This document shows positions 17,507-25,176 of a stretch of DNA of 64,000 nt, piece by piece (the first letter of the stretch is position 1; the number at the start of each line of letters is the position of its first letter). The stretch spans positions 31,526-95,525 of the forward strand of contig JBFXAF010000013.1 of assembly GCA_050184585.1 (NCBI GenBank), read 5' to 3'. The notes beneath the pieces are model-generated. The model was not told the DNA's origin, made no database searches, and worked only from the letters and a program-made list of their open reading frames with translations. The position numbers and the translations under genes are program-made. Source of the stretch: JBFXAF01 sp050184585. Lineage in GTDB: Bacteria; Pseudomonadota; Alphaproteobacteria; Rhizobiales; Rhizobiaceae.

Positions 17507-19235
17507 GATCAGCGACCTGGGCGTCCGATACGGCCGTCATGTGGCGTTGCGGGACGTCTCGGCGCGCGTCGGCAAGGGCGAGATTTGCGTGGTGCTCGGC
17601 GCCAACGGCGCCGGCAAGTCGAGCCTCCTCAAGGCCGTCGCCGGCATGGTGAAGAAGGAGCCGGGCAGCCGCGTCGTCATGAACGGGCACGACATCTCGG
17701 GGCTGAAGCCCCACGCCATCGTCGAGGAAGGCATCGCGCTCGTCCCCGAGGGCCGCGGCATCTTCGGCGACCTCACCGTGGCGGAGAACCTCCAGCTCGG
17801 CGCCTTCGCCCGCCGCGCCCGCAGCACCGAGAAGGCGACGCTGGACAACGTCTACCACCTCTTCCCGCGCCTCGCGGAGCGCCGCCGCCAGGTGGCGCGC
17901 ACCATGTCGGGCGGCGAGCAGCAGATGGTGGCGATCGGCCGCGCGCTGATGTCGAGGCCGGACGTGCTGATGCTGGACGAGCCCTCGCTCGGCCTCTCGC
18001 CGCTGCTCTCGAAGGAACTGTTCAAGTCGCTCTCGTCGATCGCGGGGACCGGCGTCGGCGTGCTGCTGGTCGAGCAGAACGCCAGGCTGAGCCTCAGGAT
18101 CGCCAGCCGCGGCTATCTGATCGAGAACGGGCTCATCACCGGCGAGGACAGCGCAGCGGCGCTGATGCGCGACCCCGCCGTGGTCAATGCCTATCTGGGC
18201 GGCGCGGGCCGCGGCGGGGCGAAGACCGTCAGCCTGCCGCCCGGCTTCGCGCTGCCCTCCGGGCTTGAGGGAATCGGCCGCCTCGTCGGCGATCTCGCCG
18301 CGCGCGCGGGCGCCATCCAGCAGGCCTTCGTGCGCGCCGTCAGGCGCGACGGGGCGGCCGCGAGCGCCTTCGTCGGCCGCTACGACGCCAGCAAGGAACC
18401 CGACCCCTGGGCGGCCGTCGCGACCGCCGAATCGGCCTGGCGGCCTAATCCTGTCAGGGTTTCCGGCGACGGCCTCCGCCTCGCCGGCGAGGCGGAGGCG
18501 CTGGCGCGCCGGGCTTCCGAACGCCTTGCGACGCATGTTCGCACGGGGAGGCTTTCGACCGGCTCGTCGTTGCCGCTCATCCCCCGGGAGGCTCCTGCCG
18601 CACCCGCCGGGCCCGAGATGGCGGTCGACGCGCCGCCGCCTCCGGCTGCGGTCAGGCGCCTTCTCGGACCGTCCGCCGAACCGCCGACGATGCGCCGCCA
18701 CCCGGTCGACGCGGAGGCGCTTGCCCGCGACGCCGCCACGCGCGCCTCGCGTCACATGCGGCGCGCCCGCGAGGCGGCCCGACGCCCCGCCGCCTTCACC
18801 GACATCGCGCTGACGCCTATGGCGGCGCAATCCCTCGACCCGGCCGTGCTCGCCGAACGCGCTACCGCGCGGCTCGCGGCGCACGTCCGTGCAAGGCGCG
18901 TCGCCTCGAAACCCGTCGTCGCGGGAGGCCATGCGCTGCCGCCGCCCATCGTCGTTCCGGACAAGACGCACCCGCTCATCGGCCACAACAGCGCCGGGGC
19001 CGAACTGCAGGATACCGAAATCGAGGACCCGGGGAGCATTGCCGCACCTTTGTCCGACCCGGCTGACTCGGACACCCTCGCCACGCGCGCGGCTGCGATC
19101 GCGGCCGCGCATCTGGCCGAGCGGCGCAAGGCGCTCTCAGTGTTCCGCTATCCCGCCCGGCCGCAGGCTGAAGGCGCAAGGATCGACATCAAGGACCCCG
19201 CGAAGAAGACGCGGACGAAGCACAAGGAGGCTTGA
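17499..19235 (+). CDS. LivF-like ABC ATPase with about 340-residue C-terminal repeat extension
   Basis: 578 residues, where LivF proteins usually have about 235. Residues 1-236 are a complete LivF ATPase: Walker A GANGAGKSS (34-42), signature MSGGEQQM (136-143) and Walker B VLMLDEP (156-162). From about residue 237 the frame continues into a segment I do not recognise. It is Ala/Arg/Pro-rich with four degenerate repeats at 334-351, 407-424, 450-467 and 526-543, a proline-rich linker near 366-383, and a Lys-rich tail. The frame is uninterrupted, the stop is 1 nt before the next start, and the G+C is like that of its neighbours, so I see no sign of a sequencing frameshift. The extension may regulate, oligomerise or bind a partner; its function is unknown. 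Confidence 0.88.
   Translation: MLEISDLGVRYGRHVALRDVSARVGKGEICVVLGANGAGKSSLLKAVAGMVKKEPGSRVVMNGHDISGLKPHAIVEEGIALVPEGRGIFGDLTVAENLQLGAFARRARSTEKATLDNVYHLFPRLAERRRQVARTMSGGEQQMVAIGRALMSRPDVLMLDEPSLGLSPLLSKELFKSLSSIAGTGVGVLLVEQNARLSLRIASRGYLIENGLITGEDSAAALMRDPAVVNAYLGGAGRGGAKTVSLPPGFALPSGLEGIGRLVGDLAARAGAIQQAFVRAVRRDGAAASAFVGRYDASKEPDPWAAVATAESAWRPNPVRVSGDGLRLAGEAEALARRASERLATHVRTGRLSTGSSLPLIPREAPAAPAGPEMAVDAPPPPAAVRRLLGPSAEPPTMRRHPVDAEALARDAATRASRHMRRAREAARRPAAFTDIALTPMAAQSLDPAVLAERATARLAAHVRARRVASKPVVAGGHALPPPIVVPDKTHPLIGHNSAGAELQDTEIEDPGSIAAPLSDPADSDTLATRAAAIAAAHLAERRKALSVFRYPARPQAEGARIDIKDPAKKTRTKHKEA
18498..19127 (+). repeat. Four degenerate 18-residue repeats encoded in the LivF extension
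   Basis: At protein level the copies are ALARRASERLATHVRTGR (18498-18551), ALARDAATRASRHMRRAR (18717-18770), VLAERATARLAAHVRARR (18846-18899) and TLATRAAAIAAAHLAERR (19074-19127). The shared pattern is [AVT]-L-A-x-[RD]-A-x-x-[RI]-x-[AS]-x-H-[VML]-[RA]-x-x-R, an amphipathic helix with an invariant His at position 13 and Arg at 18. The spacing between copies is irregular (73, 43 and 76 residues). Confidence 0.75.
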
Positions 19236-19236
19236 G

Positions 19237-20697
19237 ATGGCCCGCACGTTCGAAGGCATGTACATCGGTGGCGGCTGGGCGGCGACGCGCCAGACCTTCA
19301 AGGACTACAACCCCGCTGACGGCTCGGTCTGGGCCGAGGTGCCGGATTCCGGCCGCGCCGAGACGGCTGCCGCGATCGAGGCCGCGCACGCCGCGTTTCC
19401 GGAATGGTCGAAGCTGCCCTTCTCCAAGCGCGCCCACGTCATGCACAAGGCGGCCGAGATCTGGGAGAAGCGCCGCATGGACATCGTCGACGCGATCCAG
19501 GCCGAGGGCGGCGGGTGGTTCGGCAAGGGCATGTTCGAGACCGGCTATGTGATGGAGATCTTCCACGCCGCCGCCGGCTCCGTCTGGCAGCCGACCGGCG
19601 AAGTGCTGCCCTCAGAGTACGGCAAGGTGTCCATGGCCGTGCGCCGGCCGATGGGCGTCGTATCCGTCATCAGCCCGTGGAACTTCCCGTGCATCCTGTC
19701 GGCGCGCGGCTTCCTCTTCCCGCTCGTCGCCGGCAATACCATCGTCTTGAAGCCATCCGAGGAGACGCCCTATCTCGGCGGCCTGCTCTTCGCCGAGATA
19801 TTCGAGGAGGCCGGCCTGCCAAAGGGCGTCTTCAACGTCGTCACCTGCTCGCGCGAAAACGTCCGTGAGGTCGGCGACGAGCTGATCGAGCATCCTTACG
19901 TGAAGGGCATTTCCTTCACCGGCTCGACGGCTGTCGGCCGGCAGGTCGCGGCCAAGGCCGGCGCGCATCTGAAGAAGTGCTGCGTCGAGCTCGGCGGCAA
20001 GGACTCGCTGATCGTGCTCGAGGACGCCGAGATGGAGCGCGCCACCCAGGCCGCGAACTTCGGCTCCTTCATGCATCAGGGCCAGATCTGCATGTCGGTC
20101 GAGAAGGTGCTGGTGCACGAGAAGATCTTCGACGATTTCCTCAAGCGCTTCGTGGAGCGCGCGTCGAAACTCAAGGTCGGAGACCCGACCAAGAGCAAGG
20201 AGCACATCATCGGACCGCTCATCAACGACAGGCAGGCCGCCAAGGTCCGAGAGCAGCTGGAGGACGCCATCGCCAAGGGCGCCAAGGTCGTGCTCGGCGG
20301 CAGGATCGACGGCCGGTTCGTTGAGCCGACCATCCTTACCGGCGTCACGCCCGACATGAAGCTCTACCAGGACGAGACCTTCGGCCCCGTCGTTCCGGTC
20401 ATCCCGTTCCGCACCGATGACGAGGCGATCCAGATCGCCAACGACACCGAATACGGTCTGTCGGCGGGCATCATGACCCGCGATGAGGGCCGTGGCCTTG
20501 CCATCGTGAACAAGCTGGACACCGGCAACTGCCACATCAACTGTTCGTCGGTGAACGACGAGCCGCATGTGCCCTTCGGCGGCTTCAAGGCGTCCGGCGT
20601 CGGCAAGCATGGTGGGCGCTGGTCGCTGGAGACGTTCACGGAGACGCGCTGGATCACGCTCGACCGCGGCGGCCGGCCCTACCCGCCGATGTTCTGA
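19237..20697 (+). CDS. Aldehyde dehydrogenase (third of the operon)
   Basis: A 486-residue aldehyde dehydrogenase beginning 1 nt after the extended ATPase, with the ribosome site AAGGAGG in the end of that gene. Motifs: the Glu in VELGGKDSLIVLEDAEME, the Cys in HQGQICMSVEKVLVHE, the cofactor loop ISFTGSTAVGR, and DETFGPVVPVIPF. It resembles benzaldehyde-type and betaine-aldehyde-type dehydrogenases more than methylmalonate-semialdehyde types. Its very tight coupling to the transporter suggests that the imported compound gives rise to its substrate. Confidence 0.9.
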   Translation: MARTFEGMYIGGGWAATRQTFKDYNPADGSVWAEVPDSGRAETAAAIEAAHAAFPEWSKLPFSKRAHVMHKAAEIWEKRRMDIVDAIQAEGGGWFGKGMFETGYVMEIFHAAAGSVWQPTGEVLPSEYGKVSMAVRRPMGVVSVISPWNFPCILSARGFLFPLVAGNTIVLKPSEETPYLGGLLFAEIFEEAGLPKGVFNVVTCSRENVREVGDELIEHPYVKGISFTGSTAVGRQVAAKAGAHLKKCCVELGGKDSLIVLEDAEMERATQAANFGSFMHQGQICMSVEKVLVHEKIFDDFLKRFVERASKLKVGDPTKSKEHIIGPLINDRQAAKVREQLEDAIAKGAKVVLGGRIDGRFVEPTILTGVTPDMKLYQDETFGPVVPVIPFRTDDEAIQIANDTEYGLSAGIMTRDEGRGLAIVNKLDTGNCHINCSSVNDEPHVPFGGFKASGVGKHGGRWSLETFTETRWITLDRGGRPYPPMF

Positions 20698-20710
20698 GGC
20701 GATTTGCGAT

Positions 20711-20800
20711 TCCTCTCCCTCCGCTCAGCGGGGGGAAAGGTGGTTCGCGAAGCGAACCGGTGAGGGGGTGGCGGACCCTCCCTCCCAAACCCCGACCGAC
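20711..20800. repeat. Intergenic palindromic repeat, Rhizobiales-style
   Basis: The gap between the dehydrogenase and galE holds the pattern CCTCTCCCTCCGCTCAGCGG, a GGGGGAAAGGTGG block, then the perfect hairpin GGTTCGC-GAA-GCGAACC (20742-20758) and GGTGAGGGGGTGG. Short dispersed elements with this layout (CT-rich arm, GCGAAGCG-type hairpin, GAGGGGG arm) are common between genes in Rhizobiales genomes. The hairpin could also act as a weak terminator for the operon, although there is no T-run. Confidence 0.5.
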
Positions 20801-20844
20801 CCTGTAGCATCGGGCGGCGATTCGGGCTGGACGGAGGAAATTGC

Positions 20845-21831
20845 GTGACGGTGCTCGTGACCGGCGGAGCCGGCTACATCGGTAGCCACATGGTCTGGAG
20901 GCTGCTGGACGAAGGCGAAGACGTCGTCGTGCTCGACCGGCTGTCGACCGGCTTCGACTGGGCCGTGCCGCGCGAAGCCGAACTGGTGGTGGGAGACATC
21001 GCCGACCAGCCCCTGGTGGAGGCCACCCTGAAGCGGCGCGGCGTCGACGCGATCATCCATTTCGCCGGCTCGATCGTGGTGCCCGAAAGCGTCGCCGACC
21101 CGCTCGGCTACTATCTCAACAACACGGTGAAGTCCCGCGCGCTGGTCGAGAGCGCGGTGCGCGTCGGGGTGCCGCATTTCATCTTCTCCTCCACCGCCGC
21201 CGTCTATGGCACGCCGGCGCGTATCCCCGTCGACGAGGGACAGCCGACGAACCCGGAATCGCCCTACGGCACGTCGAAGCTGATGACCGAGATCATGCTG
21301 CGCGACACGGCCGCCGCGCACGGTTTCAGCTATACGGCGCTGCGCTATTTCAACGTCGCGGGCGCCGATCCGGAGGGCCGCACGGGACAATCCACGGCGG
21401 GTGCAACCCATCTGATCAAGGTCGCGTCCGAGGCTGCCACGGGCAAACGCTCCCATATGGAGGTCTTCGGCGTCGACTATCCGACGCCGGACGGCACCTG
21501 CGTGCGCGACTACATCCACGTCGCCGATCTGGCCGAAGCCCACTGGCTGGCGCTCAGGCGCATGCGTGCGGGCGGCGGCAGCCTCACCGCCAATTGCGGC
21601 TATGGCCGCGGCTATTCGGTGCTGGACGTGATCGCGGCGGTGAAGCGCGCGACGGGCAGCGACTTCGAGGTCAGGTTCACCGGCCGCCGCCCTGGTGATG
21701 TGGCGACCGTGGTCGCCGATGCCTCGCGCGCCCGGGCCGAACTCGCCTGGGTCCCGAAGCTCGACGACCTCGACCGCATCGTCGGCGACGCGGCGCGCTG
21801 GGAAGAGGCCTTGAAGCGCCGCAACACCTGA
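20845..21831 (+). CDS. galE: UDP-glucose 4-epimerase
   Basis: A 328-residue extended short-chain dehydrogenase. Features: NAD-binding TGGAGYIGSH at the N-terminus, the catalytic Tyr-x-x-x-Lys in SPYGTSKLMTE with the upstream Ser in SSTAAVYG, and RDYIHVADLAEAH typical of GalE. It interconverts UDP-glucose and UDP-galactose for exopolysaccharide or LPS synthesis. It begins with GTG at 20845 after GGAGGAAA. It is not obviously linked to the catabolic operon upstream, from which a palindromic repeat separates it. Confidence 0.92.
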   Translation: MTVLVTGGAGYIGSHMVWRLLDEGEDVVVLDRLSTGFDWAVPREAELVVGDIADQPLVEATLKRRGVDAIIHFAGSIVVPESVADPLGYYLNNTVKSRALVESAVRVGVPHFIFSSTAAVYGTPARIPVDEGQPTNPESPYGTSKLMTEIMLRDTAAAHGFSYTALRYFNVAGADPEGRTGQSTAGATHLIKVASEAATGKRSHMEVFGVDYPTPDGTCVRDYIHVADLAEAHWLALRRMRAGGGSLTANCGYGRGYSVLDVIAAVKRATGSDFEVRFTGRRPGDVATVVADASRARAELAWVPKLDDLDRIVGDAARWEEALKRRNT

Positions 21832-21851
21832 AACGGCGACCCCCGCCCGGT

Positions 21852-22496
21852 CTACCCGACGCGAAAATTGAGCCAGGGTGGCAGCCGCTCCCAAAGCAGC
21901 ACATGCACGACGAACACGAGGTTCATGAGATGCAGGACCTGAAGCACGACGAACAGTCGCCATCCTCGACGGACGCGATCGGCCGAGCGGCGACGCCTGA
22001 TGACGGGTTCGACGCGTCTGAACACCTGCCAGTATGAACCGACAAGCGCGACCAGGAACGCAGGCACTGTGAGGCTGAGCGTCTTCAGCAGCCTGTCGCC
22101 AAAGGTGGCGTCCGCATCGAAAGTCCTGATGTCGACCCAGGAATTGGCGCCGACGAAGTACTCCGGGATCAGCAACAGGGCGCTGATCAGCATCAGCTTT
22201 GCGAAATACTTGACGAAATAGTCGGCGAATGAGGCGTAGCCGCCCGGGAGCGACCCTGCCGCCGCCGCGCCGAAGGCCGCGGCGAGGGCCGTGGCAAGGA
22301 TGCTGAGCGCGAGGGCTGGCGGCAGGAACGCCACCGCGAAATGTTCCGCCTCGACACGGATGCGCATGCGGAAATTGAGGAACACCATCAATGGCAGGCT
22401 GAGCACGACCACGAGTTGCGCCATGGTCGGCGCGCTCTTCCACCGCCGCCAGGGGAGGGCCGACGCGGTGGCGACCGACTGGATTGCCTGCATCAT
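21852..22496 (-). CDS. Integral membrane protein of unknown function
   Basis: About 214 residues with four strong hydrophobic segments (around residues 25-45, 60-85, 105-125 and 155-175) plus a fifth near the C-terminus. An Arg-rich cytosolic loop (RRVEPVIRRRRSADRVRRG) precedes the last segment. I do not recognise the family. Its ATG overlaps the stop of the upstream secreted-protein gene by 4 nt (ATGA), so both are probably made together and may form a complex. Confidence 0.65.
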   Translation of the reverse strand: MMQAIQSVATASALPWRRWKSAPTMAQLVVVLSLPLMVFLNFRMRIRVEAEHFAVAFLPPALALSILATALAAAFGAAAAGSLPGGYASFADYFVKYFAKLMLISALLLIPEYFVGANSWVDIRTFDADATFGDRLLKTLSLTVPAFLVALVGSYWQVFRRVEPVIRRRRSADRVRRGWRLFVVLQVLHLMNLVFVVHVLLWERLPPWLNFRVG

Positions 22497-23263
22497 TGGG
22501 GAAGCTTGAAAAGGCGCGGCGCGCGCCTGACGTCTTCGTGCTGGAGGAAGGCCCTTACAGTGATCTGGTCGACATAGCCGTCGACGGCCAGGGTGAACGG
22601 AATGCAGGCGACCCCTCCGGCTTCCTGGCGTATCTTCAGCGAGGTCTTCCAGAACTGCAGCTTCGAGTCGGTGGCGCCGTAGAGATAGGAATTCAGGGCT
22701 TCGAGCCTGTCGGGATAGTCGGGGACCTCGAGCCAGTCTTCGATGGCCTGTATCTTCCCGGTCGTGTCGTATTCGACGATCTTCCGCTGGTAGACGTCGG
22801 TCTCGACCGCACCGAGATATGGAGGGACCGGAACGCCGACCGTGTCGATGGCCCCATTGCGAAACAGGTGGACATGCGGATACGCGCCAGTCTCGAAGAA
22901 TCGGGAGGCGACGATGCCGACGACCGCGTGGCGATGGCCATAGCCCCGGGTGTCCGAGACGAACATGAACTCGTAGGCGTCCATCTCGACCACCGGTTCG
23001 TCGCCCGAAGGCTTTGAGCTGACGACCGCCGTCGGCATGCCGGAGATCGAGGTGCTTCCCTGCCTCCAGCTTTCGCCGTCCTTTGCATAGATTTGCCCGA
23101 CATTGAGGCAGGTCACGCCGGGCATGAGCCGCCCGCAGGAGGTGGCGACGTCCCGGTGGTTGATGGCGATCTGGCCGGTGACGGGGCACTGCGCGTGCGC
23201 CGTGAGCGCCCCCGCGAATTGCGCCGATAGAATGAGTAGTAAGAGACAAGCTGCCGGTTTCAT
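22493..23263 (-). CDS. Secreted protein of unknown function
   Basis: About 256 residues. The ATG at 23263 gives a clean Sec signal peptide (MKPAACLLLLILSAQFAGAL, then a likely cut after AHA). The mature protein has several Cys residues (Cys-Pro-Val near the new N-terminus, TSCGRLMPGVTC) suited to periplasmic disulfides, but no motif I can name. It is translationally coupled to the membrane protein at 21852-22496. The frame is open 11 codons further upstream, but only the chosen start puts the signal peptide at the N-terminus. Confidence 0.6.
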   Translation of the reverse strand: MKPAACLLLLILSAQFAGALTAHAQCPVTGQIAINHRDVATSCGRLMPGVTCLNVGQIYAKDGESWRQGSTSISGMPTAVVSSKPSGDEPVVEMDAYEFMFVSDTRGYGHRHAVVGIVASRFFETGAYPHVHLFRNGAIDTVGVPVPPYLGAVETDVYQRKIVEYDTTGKIQAIEDWLEVPDYPDRLEALNSYLYGATDSKLQFWKTSLKIRQEAGGVACIPFTLAVDGYVDQITVRAFLQHEDVRRAPRLFKLPQ

Positions 23264-23422
23264 TACGCGCCCGCAGTTCGGAACCGCAAAAGACACGCCG
23301 CTCCAAGCATAGAACCATACCTTCGGAGTTTAGGCAATTGGAGCCGCGCTCTGGCATTTGCGACCTTCGGCGTCTGCCGGGCGAGCGGTGGAACCGGACA
23401 TGCGGTCCTGCATTGTATTCCG

Positions 23423-23659
23423 ATGACCACCGAACCGAAGACCACGCGATCGCGCGCCCCCGATCTCACGCCGGACGGACGTGCCCGCCGCGCCCGCGGC
23501 AATGGCGAGCCGACGCGCCGCGGTGACGTCGATGAAGCGCACGATCCGCTGATCTCCGGCGACGGGGGCCAGAAGGGCTACGCCAACACCGACGAGGCCG
23601 CGCCGGACGGCGACGGCCTGGTGCGACGGAGCGACGAGGGCGATCGCCCGATCACCTGA
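23423..23659 (+). CDS. Small hydrophilic hypothetical protein
   Basis: 78 residues, highly charged (Arg/Asp/Glu) and Gly-rich, with no hydrophobic core, so probably disordered. No family is recognised. Support is limited to an intact frame and a protein-like composition unlike the antisense alternatives. It lies between two minus-strand genes. It could be a non-coding shadow. Confidence 0.4.
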   Translation: MTTEPKTTRSRAPDLTPDGRARRARGNGEPTRRGDVDEAHDPLISGDGGQKGYANTDEAAPDGDGLVRRSDEGDRPIT

Positions 23660-23701
23660 CTGGCATTATGGCGTGCGGCAACGCCGATCGGCGACGCTGG
23701 A

Positions 23702-24832
23702 CTATTGCTCGCCTTTCGAGACCTGGCCCCGCAGAAACAGCGAATCCTGGTCGAAGCCGTCGGCGCGCAGCCTCGCTTCGTGCCAGTCCAGATCCTGCTG
23801 TCGAAGCAGGACCCCGTACTGCCGTGGAGGCAGGCCGAAGCGTGCCCGGAACGCGCGGCTGAACTGGCTCGTGCCCCCGAAGCCGCAAAGCCTGACGATG
23901 TCCATCATCGACCGCTTGTCGCCGCCGTCGGCGAGCAGGAGCCGCAGGGCTTCGTCGAGTCGGCGTTTCAACAACACGGCGCGAATGCCGCCTTCCCCGG
24001 CAAGGAGCCGATAGAGCGACGCGCGGGAGACATGCGTGCGATCCGCTATCTCGTCGGGCCCGAGCGCGGCGTTGTCGAGATGCGCATCGATGTAGTCCAG
24101 CGCCGCCTTCCTTCTCGACTTGACATGGTTGGCTTCCTCGGCCAGTCGCGTCGCGCGTGCGAACGCGGTTGTCAGCGCCACGATACCCTCGATCGCCGCC
24201 TCCGCTTCGCTCACCGTCAGATTGTCGGCCTCCGCGAACAGGGTGCGTATCGCCGCGCCGATCAGCTGCGCAGCGCCGCTCCCACGCGTAAAGACAAGTC
24301 CATGCGGCTCCAGCGACAGGAGGGCCGCCGGCACGCTCTCGCGCGCAAGGATGACGATCAGGCTCGAATAGTCGGTCGTCACGCTGTGGAATGGCCGTGC
24401 GTAGTCGACGATTTGCACATCGCCCGCCTCGACGCGGCCGCGCCGTCCGGCCCATTCGTTGTCACACGACCCTTCCAGTTCCAGATAGATGAGCAGTTGG
24501 TCGGGACTCCTCGCGACCAGCGCCGGTCCCCGCGTCATGATGAAACGCGTGCCCTGAGACCGCATCAGGATCGCACGCGGCGTTTGATAGGTACGGGTGG
24601 AGATGGTGAAGCGTGCTTCCTCGGACGGAGCCGGCAGCGACAGCGTGTAGATGTGCGCGAAGGACTCGCAGAATTCCCGCCAGAACCGGGGACCGATTTC
24701 ACTGTTCGGATTGCTGTCGAGACCCTGCAGCCGGGGAGACAGGTCCACATGCGCCTGATCCGCGGTGGATGCCGAAGGCATGCGACTTCGCCAATCGATG
24801 GGAGCGTCCCGCTTCATGCAGCTACTTTGCAC
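23702..24832 (-). CDS. AraC-family transcriptional regulator (AraC-binding-like N-domain)
   Basis: About 376 residues. The N-terminal two-thirds look like the AraC-binding-like domain seen in regulators such as FeaR (LIYLELEGSCDNEWAGRRGR, VEAGDVQIVDYARPF). The C-terminal DNA-binding domain is clear: DHV-type first helix-turn-helix (LGPDEIADRTHVSRASLYRLL) and GFGGTSQFSRAFRARFGLPPRQY. It starts with GTG at 24832 (ATGs at 24817 and 24781 also possible). It is divergent from the LuxR-type gene at 25177, with two related palindromes in the gap. Confidence 0.82.
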   Translation of the reverse strand: MQSSCMKRDAPIDWRSRMPSASTADQAHVDLSPRLQGLDSNPNSEIGPRFWREFCESFAHIYTLSLPAPSEEARFTISTRTYQTPRAILMRSQGTRFIMTRGPALVARSPDQLLIYLELEGSCDNEWAGRRGRVEAGDVQIVDYARPFHSVTTDYSSLIVILARESVPAALLSLEPHGLVFTRGSGAAQLIGAAIRTLFAEADNLTVSEAEAAIEGIVALTTAFARATRLAEEANHVKSRRKAALDYIDAHLDNAALGPDEIADRTHVSRASLYRLLAGEGGIRAVLLKRRLDEALRLLLADGGDKRSMMDIVRLCGFGGTSQFSRAFRARFGLPPRQYGVLLRQQDLDWHEARLRADGFDQDSLFLRGQVSKGEQ

Positions 24833-25176
24833 TCTGCCGCCGCATTATTGAAGGTCCTTGACGCGAATCGACCCGTCCGGAGCGAGGGCCGGGCTGGCTG
24901 GCCGACGAGAGACGGGATTGGGGTCGCCAGTGTGGACGAAGTTGACGGCCGGGATCAGCTCGTTGACGCGGCGTCTCACGCCGTAGCGCGTCCCTCGAGA
25001 GAGCCATCCAGCAAAAATGATGCTGGAAACCAATGCGTTGACACGACGTCTCAATCATTGCCGCAGCGGTGGTTCGCGCTTGAAATGAATGACGGGATGA
25101 CCGCTACCTTGTGTTGTAGAGCGGGCATCGAGCGACGGTATTGCGACAGGGCCGCTCCCCTTGAGGGAAGCATGAC
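24833..25176. promoter_or_regulatory. Divergent promoter region with two related palindromes
   Basis: The 344-bp gap carries an 18-bp direct repeat, CGTTGACGCGGCGTCTCA (24961-24978) and CGTTGACACGACGTCTCA (25036-25053), with two mismatches, spaced 75 bp. Each contains an imperfect 15-bp palindrome of form TGA-N-N-CG-N-CG-N-N-TCA (24964-24978 and 25039-25053). Between them lies a perfect 7-bp inverted repeat, TCCAGCA-N7-TGCTGGA (25007-25027). The layout fits a dimeric regulator binding two operators, perhaps with looping. I see no gene in this gap. Confidence 0.55.

Noticed and set aside
20742..20758. Strong intrinsic terminator after the third aldehyde dehydrogenase
   Set aside because: The hairpin is perfect but there is no T-run on either strand, and the flanks match a dispersed palindromic repeat pattern instead.
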